From NCBI GenBank assembly GCA_002299785.1, contig DBNL01000070.1, positions 1 through 57,832 of the forward strand: 57,832 bases of DNA. The letters are read 5' to 3'. Both the position numbers and the translations under genes were made by a program. Positions within the stretch are counted from its first letter, which is position 1; each line of letters opens with the position of its first letter. The stretch comes from Verrucomicrobia bacterium UBA673. Lineage in GTDB: Bacteria > Verrucomicrobiota > Verrucomicrobiia > Limisphaerales > UBA1096. The notes under the pieces are model-generated. The model saw nothing but the letters and a program-made list of their open reading frames with translations. It had not been told where the DNA came from and ran no database searches. Positions 26,704 to 34,724 of the stretch are shown here, piece by piece.

Positions 26704-28260
26704 TCAACGCTTGGCCGGTTTTGAGTGGAGCGTGTTGTACAGGATCATCACCGGTGGACCGCTGCGCTCCCAGGTTTTCATGAGGAAGTCCGGCACAAAG
26801 ATTGCCTTATCCGGCCCATAGGTGTAGTTGCCCAGAGCAAGGTCGATATCGCCGTCACCGTCCACGTCACCGGCATCCATCGTGAGCCATCGACCGCTGA
26901 TGCAGGTGCGGAAGGTGTTGGCGGTGTACTTGCCGTCCTTATTTTCGAAATAAACAAAGCTCTCCCGCGGCGACTTGTTGTAGTTGGGGAAATAGGAGAC
27001 GGCAGCGATGTCGGTGTCGCCGTCCGCGTCGTAGTCGCGAGCCAGCGCGCGGAAGGCACCGTTGAGTGGCAGGAAGAGTGACTTCTCATAATTCATGCCG
27101 CCACGATTCAGGTACACGCGAATGCCGTGGTACGACTTTGGAGGAGAGGGATACTCGCCGTTGTCACCGTTGGTAACGACGAAGTCCGGCTGACCGTCGC
27201 CATTGAAGTCGGTTAACTCAAACGACGAGTGCCCATAAAGCGGATGACTTTGAAATACCATTTTCTGGGTGAACACGCCCTTGCCGTCGTTGAGGAACAA
27301 GTACATTGCCTCCACCTCCTGTGCCACCAGCGCGGCGATGTCCGGATGTCCGTCGCCGTTGAAATCGTGCACCGCCGTGCTGAGCGTGCCGGAGCGGGGC
27401 AGGAGGATATTCTCGGTATAGTCACCGTTCTCCTTTTTCTCGAACCACGAGAGTCGGCCGATGTTGTTGCCGTACATAGAGACGATCAGGTCATTGCGGC
27501 CGTCACCGTTCAGATCGGCGAAGTTGGTGTGCGTGGGGCGCGGGATCTTGGGCAGCAAGTTTTTCTTTCGGACGAACGCGCCGTTCTCGTGACGTAAGAG
27601 GGCGAGTTCGCCGAGTGGGATGTCCGACGGGGTGAAGGTGCCGATCATCGTGAGGAAAAAGTCGCCGTCGTTTTCAGCGAACCCCACCGGCACGTTGCCG
27701 ACCTGCATCGACTCCACCCAGTTGCCGTCTGAGTCAAGCACGTCGAGAAACTTGTTGATCCCGTCCGAGTGGTAAATCCGCCGGCGCACTTCGTCGATGC
27801 GCACCATGTTCACGGCGCCAACCGAGCGGCGGAACCGGCTTGGCCGTGCGGTGAACTGCATGAAATCGAGCCCGATCGGCGCGACCGGTTTTTGCGCGAC
27901 TGCCTCTTCCGGCGCCTTGGCCTTGTAATATTCAACGATGGCGAAGTAGTCCGCCTTGGTGATTAGCGGTTCTCTCAGGAACCGGCCGCTCTTCCACAGC
28001 GCATCCGCCTCGGGATGCTGGTTTACACTCTCGGGAGATAGGCCCATGCGGATGGCCATCCGGGGCATCACCTGGCTGGCCCATGTTTTTTTATCTAGCA
28101 GGTTGGGCTCGGGAAAAAGGTGACACGTGATGCAGTACTGGCGGGCCAACGCCTCCGCCCTGGCAAGATCAACCGGCTCGGCCGTCTGGCCCAGCGCGAG
28201 CCACCCAAACCAAGCGAGGGCGGCGGGCAGAGTGATTCGACGTTGGAGCCAGGCAAGCAC
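26704..28260 (-). CDS. Secreted VCBS/FG-GAP repeat protein with haem-binding motif
   Basis: 518 residues from GTG 28260, chosen because it gives a clean signal peptide (LQRRITLPAALAWFGWLALGQTA); ATG 28374 is also in frame. CITCH at 43-47 is a c-type haem motif in a short cytochrome-like region. Then follow five FG-GAP/VCBS repeats with calcium-type DxNxDG motifs: DLNGDGRNDL, DFNGDGHPDI, DFNGDGQPDF, DYDADGDTDI and DVDGDGDIDL. Such repeats form a beta propeller. The combination of haem plus propeller in an exported protein suggests a periplasmic electron-transfer or binding protein. The role is unknown. Confidence 0.8.
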   Translation of the reverse strand: MLAWLQRRITLPAALAWFGWLALGQTAEPVDLARAEALARQYCITCHLFPEPNLLDKKTWASQVMPRMAIRMGLSPESVNQHPEADALWKSGRFLREPLITKADYFAIVEYYKAKAPEEAVAQKPVAPIGLDFMQFTARPSRFRRSVGAVNMVRIDEVRRRIYHSDGINKFLDVLDSDGNWVESMQVGNVPVGFAENDGDFFLTMIGTFTPSDIPLGELALLRHENGAFVRKKNLLPKIPRPTHTNFADLNGDGRNDLIVSMYGNNIGRLSWFEKKENGDYTENILLPRSGTLSTAVHDFNGDGHPDIAALVAQEVEAMYLFLNDGKGVFTQKMVFQSHPLYGHSSFELTDFNGDGQPDFVVTNGDNGEYPSPPKSYHGIRVYLNRGGMNYEKSLFLPLNGAFRALARDYDADGDTDIAAVSYFPNYNKSPRESFVYFENKDGKYTANTFRTCISGRWLTMDAGDVDGDGDIDLALGNYTYGPDKAIFVPDFLMKTWERSGPPVMILYNTLHSKPAKR

Positions 28261-28728
28261 GCCGCCATTAAGCCCGTTTAGCCAAGGAAAGAGCAAGCTA
28301 CTTGAGTTTTTTTGAACAGCGCAGCTCGTGATGGTGGGGAGTTTGCCCTTGGTCACCTTCCACTTATAAAGCATCGACGTCTATCGGCGCCAGAATGATG
28401 AACCGGCCTTACCCTAATTTCTTGGAAAACTTACCGTCACTGCTGTCGCCGCACTTGGGCAAGTCCTAGGAGTATTGAGCTTGGCTAAACATTTGGCTCT
28501 GAAATACTTGACCCCTATGATAGCAAAAACGTGTCGAACAGTGGGCAATTCTGGAAACCAAAATTTATTGCATGAAAAAATTAAATAACCTAGTAAAAGA
28601 GGACTCTTGTTCAGGTGTTTAACAGGTTCTCAGAAGTGCCCAGTGCCCTAGAGGTAAAAATAAATTAAAATCATAGAAAATCCTTGCCTGCCTCGTGGTT
28701 TTCGGACATTTCTCAGTGAGTACAATTT
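28261..28728. other. Intergenic region between divergent genes
   Basis: AT-rich spacer between the VCBS protein gene and the prepilin-like gene. It contains one near-copy of the dispersed word with a central mismatch (CACTTGGGCAAG near 28455). I see no convincing RNA gene, terminator or ORF. It presumably holds the two divergent promoters, but no -35/-10 pair stands out. Confidence 0.5.
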
Positions 28729-29586
28729 ATGAAAAAGACACGACACGTGTTCCGTGCAGTCAAGGCATTCACGCTGATTGAGTTGCTGGTTGTGATCGCC
28801 ATCATCGCCATTTTGGCGGGTATGCTGTTGCCGGCACTGGCCAAGGCCAAGGCCAAGGGCGTCCAGACCGTTTGCCTGAGTAACCTCAAGCAGTGGGGGC
28901 TGGTGTGGCAATATTACACCGACGACAATGAAGGCTACTTCAGCCAAGGGATCGACGTGAAGAACATGAGCGGCTGGTGGCGTGGCGAGTGGGTGGCTTC
29001 GCTGGAAAAATTCTGGCGCAAACAGGATATTCTGCTTTGCCCCTCCGCCAAGTTGGCCCGCAGCAACCGAGGCCAAAACTATACATTAAAACCGGTTGAC
29101 AAGTACAAGAGGGATTCTTGGGATGCAGTCGGCAGCTGGAATGCCTCCTTTAAGCACGGTGGTATCTCAGGCCAGTCCATACCCACGCGGGCGAGTTACG
29201 GAAACAACAACTGGCTTTACAACGCACCGCGAGATATACAGGGCCGAAGTAAAGATTGGCATTGGCGCACGATCACCCCGTCCGGCCATGACCTGAACCA
29301 AATCCCGATGTTCATGGACATGATGTGGCGCGGCGGTGGCCCGATGAAAAGCAGAATGGCTCCGCCACAATACAACGGTGAGTGGAGCGGGTACGGGGAG
29401 GAGATGAAACATTTCGCTATGGATCGGCATAACGGCGGTATTCAGGGGGTATTCATGGACCACTCGGCAAGGCATGTGCCGATTAAGAAACTATGGAAAC
29501 TGCAGTGGCACCGAAATTGGCAGCGTGATTATGGCGGCTACAAACCGGCGTGGCCAAGGTGGATGGCGGGTTTCCCTGAGCATTGA
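28729..29586 (+). CDS. Prepilin-type N-terminal cleavage/methylation protein
   Basis: 285 residues. Classic type IV prepilin/pseudopilin leader: a short basic leader, then KAFTLIELLVVIAIIAILAGMLLPALAKAKAK, with cleavage expected before Phe14 (Ala instead of the usual Gly at -1) and Glu5 of the mature protein present. The C-terminal part is a soluble domain ending with AMDRHNGGIQGVFMDHSARHVP, similar to the H-X9-DG-type end of the large Planctomycetes/Verrucomicrobiota families of such proteins. These are usually numerous and not part of a pilus operon. It stands alone with a strong terminator downstream. Confidence 0.88.
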   Translation: MKKTRHVFRAVKAFTLIELLVVIAIIAILAGMLLPALAKAKAKGVQTVCLSNLKQWGLVWQYYTDDNEGYFSQGIDVKNMSGWWRGEWVASLEKFWRKQDILLCPSAKLARSNRGQNYTLKPVDKYKRDSWDAVGSWNASFKHGGISGQSIPTRASYGNNNWLYNAPRDIQGRSKDWHWRTITPSGHDLNQIPMFMDMMWRGGGPMKSRMAPPQYNGEWSGYGEEMKHFAMDRHNGGIQGVFMDHSARHVPIKKLWKLQWHRNWQRDYGGYKPAWPRWMAGFPEH

Positions 29587-29617
29587 TTTTAACCACACCA
29601 ACCAAACCAATGAGATT

Positions 29618-29646
29618 AAGCCCGGGCGGAATGTCCGGGCTTTTTT
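29618..29646 (+). terminator. Intrinsic terminator of the prepilin-like gene
   Basis: Stem AAGCCCGG (29618-29625) and CCGGGCTT (29635-29642) with a 9-nt loop, then six T (29641-29646). The dispersed 16-bp palindrome follows immediately. Confidence 0.9.
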
Positions 29647-29662
29647 GCGCTTGGCCAAGCGC
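29647..29662. repeat. 16-bp perfect copy of the dispersed palindrome
   Basis: GCGCTTGGCCAAGCGC, a perfect palindrome in intergenic DNA directly after the terminator T-run. The identical 16-mer occurs again at 31634-31649 inside a coding sequence. Confidence 0.8.
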
Positions 29663-29715
29663 TTGCCATGTGCCGCCAAGTGCGGTTGAATTCGCCGCAG
29701 TAAGCCGTTTTATCA

Positions 29716-30621
29716 ATGAGCACCAATCAAATTTCCCGCCGAGGCATCATCAAGGCCGCCGCCGGTGCGGCCCTCGCGACCGCCGCTGCTCCTGCGCAGG
29801 CACAGTTGACCCGCGCCTCAGCAACCCGAGATTACAAAATCAAAAACAAACGCATCCGCCAGTCGATCATGGGTTGGACCTTCAACCCGATGCCGACCGA
29901 CAAGCTCATCGCCACCTGCGTTGACATTGGCCTAACTGGCATCGAGGGCATCAGCCGCAAGTTTTATCCGGCCGCTCGCAAGGCAGGACTGGAAATCTCG
30001 CTCGTCGGCAGCCACGGCTTTGGCAAGGGGCCAAACGACCAGGCCAATCACCCGATGTGCATCGAGAAATTGATTGATGGCATCGATGTCGCCAAGCAGT
30101 TCAGGGCCAAGCGTGTGATCACATTTGTCGGTATGGAGACTCCCGGCATCGATCGTGAGCAGGCTATTGGCAATTGCGTCAAGGCGTGGAAACAGGTCAT
30201 TGGTCATGCCGAGAAAAACGGCATCACGATCTGCCTCGAGCACCTCAACTCCGTGGACGACAGCCACCCAATGAAGGGTCACCCCGGCTATCAGGGCGAC
30301 GATATCGAGCTTTGCATCGAGGCCATCAAGCAAGTTGGCTCGCCGAACCTCAAGCTGTTGTTCGACATTTATCACGTGCAAATCATGCACGGCGACATCA
30401 TTCGCAACATCGGCAAATACAAGGAATACATCGGCCACTACCACACCGCCGGCAACCCCGGCCGCGGTGAACTCGACGACACGCAGGAAGTTAACTACCC
30501 CGCCGTAATGCACGCAATTCTCTCCACCGGCTTCGACGGTTTCGTCGCGCAGGAGTTCATCCCCAACTGGGGCGACAAGGCCGCCGCCCTCCGGCACGCC
30601 GCCGAAGTGTGCGATGTGTAA
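29716..30621 (+). CDS. Tat-exported TIM-barrel protein, hydroxypyruvate-isomerase-like
   Basis: 301 residues. Twin-arginine signal (ISRRGIIKAAAGAALATAAAPAQAQ) with cleavage near residue 30, followed by an AP-endonuclease-2/Hyi-type TIM barrel. ITICLEHLNS, LLFDIYHVQIMHGD, HYHTAGNPGRGELDD and FVAQEFIP supply the usual Glu/Asp/His metal ligands of sugar isomerases. Family role: isomerisation of small hydroxy-carbonyl sugars. Tat export of such enzymes is common in Planctomycetes and Verrucomicrobiota, where the substrate is usually unknown. It precedes metF by about 65 bp. Confidence 0.88.
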   Translation: MSTNQISRRGIIKAAAGAALATAAAPAQAQLTRASATRDYKIKNKRIRQSIMGWTFNPMPTDKLIATCVDIGLTGIEGISRKFYPAARKAGLEISLVGSHGFGKGPNDQANHPMCIEKLIDGIDVAKQFRAKRVITFVGMETPGIDREQAIGNCVKAWKQVIGHAEKNGITICLEHLNSVDDSHPMKGHPGYQGDDIELCIEAIKQVGSPNLKLLFDIYHVQIMHGDIIRNIGKYKEYIGHYHTAGNPGRGELDDTQEVNYPAVMHAILSTGFDGFVAQEFIPNWGDKAAALRHAAEVCDV

Positions 30622-30686
30622 GCCAAGCGCCCGCAAACCGGAGTTACATCTTTCACGGCGCGGCGGTTTTCTCTAGGCTGTCGTGC

Positions 30687-31571
30687 ATGCGGTACATCCG
30701 TGACATCCACGCCGACAAACAGGTCACCGGCCAGCCCACGATCTCTTTCGAGTTTTTTCCGTTCAAGACTCCCCAGGGCGAAGCGACTTTTTTTGGCAAG
30801 ACTCTTCCGGCATTGATGACGGCCAAGCCGGACTACGCCTCCGTCACTTACGGCGCGGGCGGCAGCACCCGCGAGAAAACACTCGAGATCGTTGAGCGTA
30901 TCCAAAACGACTTTGGCCTCACCACGATGGCGCATCTCACCTGTATTAAACACACGCGGGCAGAGATCGGCGGCATCCTCGACGAGGCGGCAAATCGCGG
31001 CATTCAAAACATCCTCGCCTTGCGTGGTGACCCGCCTCCTGGCGAAAATTGGGCACAGACCGAGGGCGGCTTCGAGTACGCCTCCGAGTTGATTGCGTTC
31101 CTCCGCGAGCGTGGTGGCTTCGGTATCGGTGCCGCCGGTTTTCCGGAGGGCCACATCGATTGCGTCGAGGGCCGCGAAACCGATTGGCGTCATCTCGTCG
31201 GCAAGATCAACAGCGGCGCCGACTTCGTCATCACGCAGATGTTCTTCGACAACGCCGACTACTTTCGGCTTGCCGATTTCCTGAAAGGGCAGGGCGTCGC
31301 CGCGCCGCTCTTCCCCGGCATCATCCCTGTGGCCAACGCCGGGCAGATCAAGAAATTCAGCGCCATGTGCGGCGCGAAACTGCCGGAGTCGTTCGCCTCG
31401 CGGCTCGACGAACTGGGCGACGATGCGGAGGCTGTTCGCGAATACGGCATCGAGTACGCCACGGCGCAGTGCCGCGAACTGCTCGATCGCGGAGCACCCG
31501 GACTGCACTTTTACACCCTCAACAAAAGCAAGGCCGTGTTGCAAATCCTCGGCAATCTCGACCTCGCCTGA
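30687..31571 (+). CDS. metF: 5,10-methylenetetrahydrofolate reductase
   Basis: Flavoenzyme that makes 5-methyl-THF for methionine synthesis. TIM-barrel motifs in order are FEFFPFKTPQGE at the N-terminus, SVTYGAGGSTREKT, MAHLTCIKHTR, NILALRGDPPPGE and DFVITQMFFDN. ATG 30687 (MRYIRDIH) is chosen; the frame runs upstream to 30609 but there it overlaps the preceding gene. Length 294 residues is standard for the bacterial enzyme. No SAM riboswitch-like fold is evident in the short leader. Confidence 0.96.
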   Translation: MRYIRDIHADKQVTGQPTISFEFFPFKTPQGEATFFGKTLPALMTAKPDYASVTYGAGGSTREKTLEIVERIQNDFGLTTMAHLTCIKHTRAEIGGILDEAANRGIQNILALRGDPPPGENWAQTEGGFEYASELIAFLRERGGFGIGAAGFPEGHIDCVEGRETDWRHLVGKINSGADFVITQMFFDNADYFRLADFLKGQGVAAPLFPGIIPVANAGQIKKFSAMCGAKLPESFASRLDELGDDAEAVREYGIEYATAQCRELLDRGAPGLHFYTLNKSKAVLQILGNLDLA

Positions 31572-31584
31572 AGAACGGCGCGGG

Positions 31585-33540
31585 ATGAACTTTCGGTTTC
31601 TGCCAATACTTATCGCGGCGCTCGTTTGGCCAAGCGCTTGGCCAAGCGCTGAGGACACTCCGGCATTGGAGGACGGGTTGGCCGTCACCTTCAAGTTGGC
31701 AGCCGGCGGCGCGGCGGATCACACCGTGCGGCCGCATTTCATGTTGTACGTCTCGGCCGGCGAGGAACCGAGTCCATTTATTGCGCCCGGGCCGTTCACG
31801 GCCGAGTGGGAAGGGGTGATCCATCTCGACCTGCGCGACCGGTTTATTTTTCAGGCCGAACTTAACGGGAGCCTCAAGCTGGAACTCAACGGCAACCCGG
31901 TGATGGAGGTATCAGGTACGGGAGGGATGACCGATCCGACCAAGCGCATCCGGCTTAACTCCCGCAGCAACACGCTCAAGGCGACCTTCACGTCGCCGGA
32001 AAAAGGGGACGCCTTTTTTCGACTGTACTGGTCGACGCCCGACTACGGCAACGAACCGATCCCACCGAAGTACCTCAAGCATATGCCCAACGAGGCCTTG
32101 GCCGAGCGTGTGTCGCTGCGGCGAGGTCGGCAGTTGGCGGCGGAGCATCGGTGTTTCAAGTGCCACGCCACCAATGCGCCGGGGAGTGGTATGCCGGAGT
32201 TGGCGATGGACGCGCCCGCGTTTGAAGGGGTCGGCTCGCGGCGAGGAGTCGACTGGATGGCCGACTGGGTGCTGAACCCGAAGAAGCTGAGGCCAAGCGC
32301 GAAAATGCCGGCTATGCTGCACGGCTCGGCAGCCGAGGCGGATGCACGGGCGATCGCCGCCTATCTCGGTTCGCTGAAAAGCGGGCAGCCGATCAGGTCG
32401 GTTCCAGTGGATGCGGGCGTTATCTCAGCAGGGCAGGCGTTGTACAAGCAATTGAACTGCGCCGCCTGTCACACGCTGGAAAAAGAGCCGGTCGCACCGG
32501 ATAAGATGGCGCTTGGCCAGGCGCAGCGGAAATTTAGCCAAGCGGGGGCACTGTCGGCGTTCCTGCAAAATCCGCAGGCGCACTACAAATGGATTCGTAT
32601 GCCGAATTTCGCGCTGGCGGAAAAAGAGGCCAACGCGCTCGCAGCATTTTTGTTTTCAAAATCGACTCCAACCAAGGCGGGTTCACCGGCCTCCGATGAC
32701 TCGAGGATTGCCGCCGGGAAAAAGTTGGTCAGCTCAACCGGCTGCTTAAATTGCCATTCGATGAAGTTGGAAAACTCGTTCTCTGTGGCGGCGATCTCGG
32801 ACTTGGCCAAGGGCTGCCTCGCGGATTCGCCGTCGGAATCGTCGTTGCAATTTGGTTTCGCGGAGGAGGAGCGCTTGGCGTTACGCCTGTTTATGAAAAA
32901 GGGTAGGGCATCGCTTGGCCAGGCGAGCCTCGCGGAGTTCGCCCTGCGGCAGACCGCCGACTCAAACTGCCGCAACTGTCACGGCCAGATGGAAAGCGTG
33001 CCTCCGTTTGAAGTGCTCGGCGGCAAGCTCAAGCCGGGCTGGGCGGAGAAACTGCTGCTCGGCACGCTGGGTGAACGGCCGAGGCCGTGGCTGCACGCAC
33101 GGATGCCAGCCTTCCCGGCGCGCGCCAGCGACTTGGCCAAGGGCTTGGCCTTGCTAAACGGGTATTCGCCGGTGACTCCGCAGGAACCACCAGTGGACCC
33201 GGAGAAGGCGAAGGTCGGTCGCAAGCTGGTCTCGGCGAACGGTGGTTTTTTCTGTTTCAGTTGCCACGCCATCGGTTCGCTCAAGCCGGCGCAGGTGTTC
33301 GACGCGCAGGGGATCAATCTTGCCAATGTCGGTGAACGGTTATTGCCGGAGTATTTTCAGCGCTGGATGCGTAACCCGCTGCGGATCGATCCGCAAACCA
33401 AGATGCCGGCCTATTTCAACCAGGGCCAAAGCGCCCTTTTCGACGTGCTGGACGGCGATGCGGAGCAGCAGATCGAGGCGCTATACCACTATATTTTGCA
33501 GGGCAACAAGATGAATCCGCCCGAGGTGCCGGGGCAGTAG
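31585..33540 (+). CDS. Exported pentahaem c-type cytochrome with PA14-like domain
   Basis: 651 residues from ATG 31585; longer in-frame starts would overlap metF. A signal peptide (NFRFLPILIAALVWPSAWPSA) is followed by a PA14-like beta domain (about 30-165: EWEGVIHLDLRDRFIFQAEL ... FFRLYWSTPDYG), then five CxxCH haem motifs at about residues 190 (CFKCH), 292 (CAACH), 387 (CLNCH), 462 (CRNCH) and 557 (CFSCH), each in a cytochrome-c-like module. It is likely a periplasmic or surface electron carrier. The WPSAWPSA at the cleavage region is encoded by two adjacent copies of the dispersed palindrome. The gene ends in a short T-run but without a clear stem. Confidence 0.88.
   Translation: MNFRFLPILIAALVWPSAWPSAEDTPALEDGLAVTFKLAAGGAADHTVRPHFMLYVSAGEEPSPFIAPGPFTAEWEGVIHLDLRDRFIFQAELNGSLKLELNGNPVMEVSGTGGMTDPTKRIRLNSRSNTLKATFTSPEKGDAFFRLYWSTPDYGNEPIPPKYLKHMPNEALAERVSLRRGRQLAAEHRCFKCHATNAPGSGMPELAMDAPAFEGVGSRRGVDWMADWVLNPKKLRPSAKMPAMLHGSAAEADARAIAAYLGSLKSGQPIRSVPVDAGVISAGQALYKQLNCAACHTLEKEPVAPDKMALGQAQRKFSQAGALSAFLQNPQAHYKWIRMPNFALAEKEANALAAFLFSKSTPTKAGSPASDDSRIAAGKKLVSSTGCLNCHSMKLENSFSVAAISDLAKGCLADSPSESSLQFGFAEEERLALRLFMKKGRASLGQASLAEFALRQTADSNCRNCHGQMESVPPFEVLGGKLKPGWAEKLLLGTLGERPRPWLHARMPAFPARASDLAKGLALLNGYSPVTPQEPPVDPEKAKVGRKLVSANGGFFCFSCHAIGSLKPAQVFDAQGINLANVGERLLPEYFQRWMRNPLRIDPQTKMPAYFNQGQSALFDVLDGDAEQQIEALYHYILQGNKMNPPEVPGQ
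31626..31649. repeat. Tandem doublet of the dispersed palindrome in a signal peptide
   Basis: TTGGCCAAGCGC at 31626-31637 is followed at once by the full GCGCTTGGCCAAGCGC at 31634-31649, so two cores sit 11 bp apart. In frame they encode WPSAWPSA at the end of the cytochrome signal peptide. Confidence 0.75.
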
Positions 33541-33965
33541 TTTTTTTAAAGAAACGGCTAGTGATACCGAGTTTAATCTCGGAACGAATCGAATGGATTT
33601 AGATTTATGTTCCGCTGATTTTTTAAAGACAGATTAACTGTTTGTCATCAATTGATTGCATTTTTCCTACACACGGAGGTCTCAGGCCTTTTATCGCGAA
33701 TTAGTGAGCCTAAAGAAATGGGTGTGTCTAACGGGAATTATAGTGATGATGATCAGTTGGGTGTCAGTTGGCATTCATCTCGGCTTACGAGAGTGGACCG
33801 GGCGAAGGCCGAGGCTGAGTTTTTCGCCCAACGCGTCCGGTTGATGCACCGTCTTCGTGATCGCGACTATCCTTATCCTGAAGAGATCAAGTAACTCGCT
33901 GTTTGGTGGTTGGGAATTTCAGTTGATCTTCCGTCTTTCCTGCCGTATTCCCTGCGGCGCTTCAT
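33541..33965. other. AT-rich spacer with possible decayed small gene
   Basis: Spacer between the cytochrome and SDR genes. It begins with seven T directly after the cytochrome stop. A weak hairpin, CCGAG (33567-33571) with CTCGG (33578-33582), lies near its start. The middle holds the doubtful small gene described next. Nothing else is recognisable. Confidence 0.4.
33704..33894 (+). pseudogene. Possible frameshifted small membrane-protein gene
   Basis: From GTG 33704 one frame reads MSLKKWVCLTGIIVMMISWVS and onward through a membrane helix to about 33800. The frame one base back then continues as AKAEAEFFAQRVRLMHRLRDRDYPYPEEIK to a TAA at 33892-33894. Each half looks protein-like while the other half of its own frame does not. 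Joining them needs a -1 shift near 33800. Alternatives are an intact 58-residue protein from ATG 33718, or no gene. GGAGG at 33675-33679 is too far away to decide. Confidence 0.35.
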
Positions 33966-34709
33966 ATGAGTTTACATGGAAAAACTGCTTTGGTGACCGG
34001 CGGCGCCCGGGGAATTGGCTTCGCCACGGTGCAGCGTCTTTTACGGGAGGGTGCGTGCTGCGTGATTTGGGACCGCGACCCGGCGGCGATCGACGAGGCC
34101 ACCGTAAACCTCGCCGACGCGGGAGAAGTGACTAGCGACACGGTCGAGCTTGCCAAGCCGGAATCGGTCGAGGCTGCGGCTGCCCAGGCGCTTGGCCGTC
34201 ATGGGCAAATCGACATTCTCGTCAACAACGCCGGCATCGCTGGCATCAACAAGACACTTTGGGAATGCACGCCGCAAGAGTGGCGCGATGTGATGGAGAT
34301 CGACCTGTTCGGCGTGTTCCTCTGCTGTCGCGCTTTCGTGCCGGGTATGATTGAGGCGGGTTGGGGCCGGATCGTCAACGTCGCCTCGATTGCCGGCAAG
34401 GAGGGCAACCCGACGGCGTCGCATTACAGCGCGGCCAAGGCCGGGGTCATCGGCTTGACCAAGTCGCTGGGTAAAGAGTTGGCCGACACAAACATCCGGG
34501 TGAATTGCATCACGCCGGCCGTGATCGAGACAGAGATTCTCGAGCAATGCACGCAGGCGCATATAGATTACATGGTGTCAAAAATCCCGATGGGCCGTGT
34601 TGGCCAGCCGGCCGAAGTGGCGGCTATGATTGCCTGGCTATCGTCGGATGAAGTGTCTTTCAGCACAGGTGCCGTGTTCGACATTTCCGGCGGCCGAGCA
34701 TCGTATTAA
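33966..34709 (+). CDS. SDR-family oxidoreductase, 3-oxoacyl-ACP-reductase-like
   Basis: 247-residue classical short-chain dehydrogenase. The cofactor motif TGGARGIG is at 11-18, NNAG in ILVNNAGIAG, and the catalytic Ser and Tyr-x-x-x-Lys are in NVASIAGKEGNPTASHYSAAK; the C-terminal SFSTGAVFDISGGRASY is typical of FabG-like enzymes. No fatty-acid synthesis genes are next to it, so the true substrate (a sugar, alcohol or acyl chain) is open. It converges with the ClpX-like gene. Confidence 0.88.
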   Translation: MSLHGKTALVTGGARGIGFATVQRLLREGACCVIWDRDPAAIDEATVNLADAGEVTSDTVELAKPESVEAAAAQALGRHGQIDILVNNAGIAGINKTLWECTPQEWRDVMEIDLFGVFLCCRAFVPGMIEAGWGRIVNVASIAGKEGNPTASHYSAAKAGVIGLTKSLGKELADTNIRVNCITPAVIETEILEQCTQAHIDYMVSKIPMGRVGQPAEVAAMIAWLSSDEVSFSTGAVFDISGGRASY

Positions 34710-34724
34710 AGACGAAATCAGGCT

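Noticed and set aside
28801..28862. GGCCAAGGCCAAGGCCAAGG in the prepilin gene as a tandem copy of the dispersed word
   Set aside because: It encodes the Ala/Lys-rich LAKAKAK segment common after prepilin helices and lacks the TTGGCCAAG core.
30622..30686. SAM riboswitch before metF
   Set aside because: The spacer is only about 65 bases and shows no conserved riboswitch core or terminator.
30495..31694. A 399-residue open frame on the minus strand opposite metF
   Set aside because: It is antisense to a clear metF gene; long antisense frames are expected in GC-rich coding DNA, and the translation has no family resemblance.
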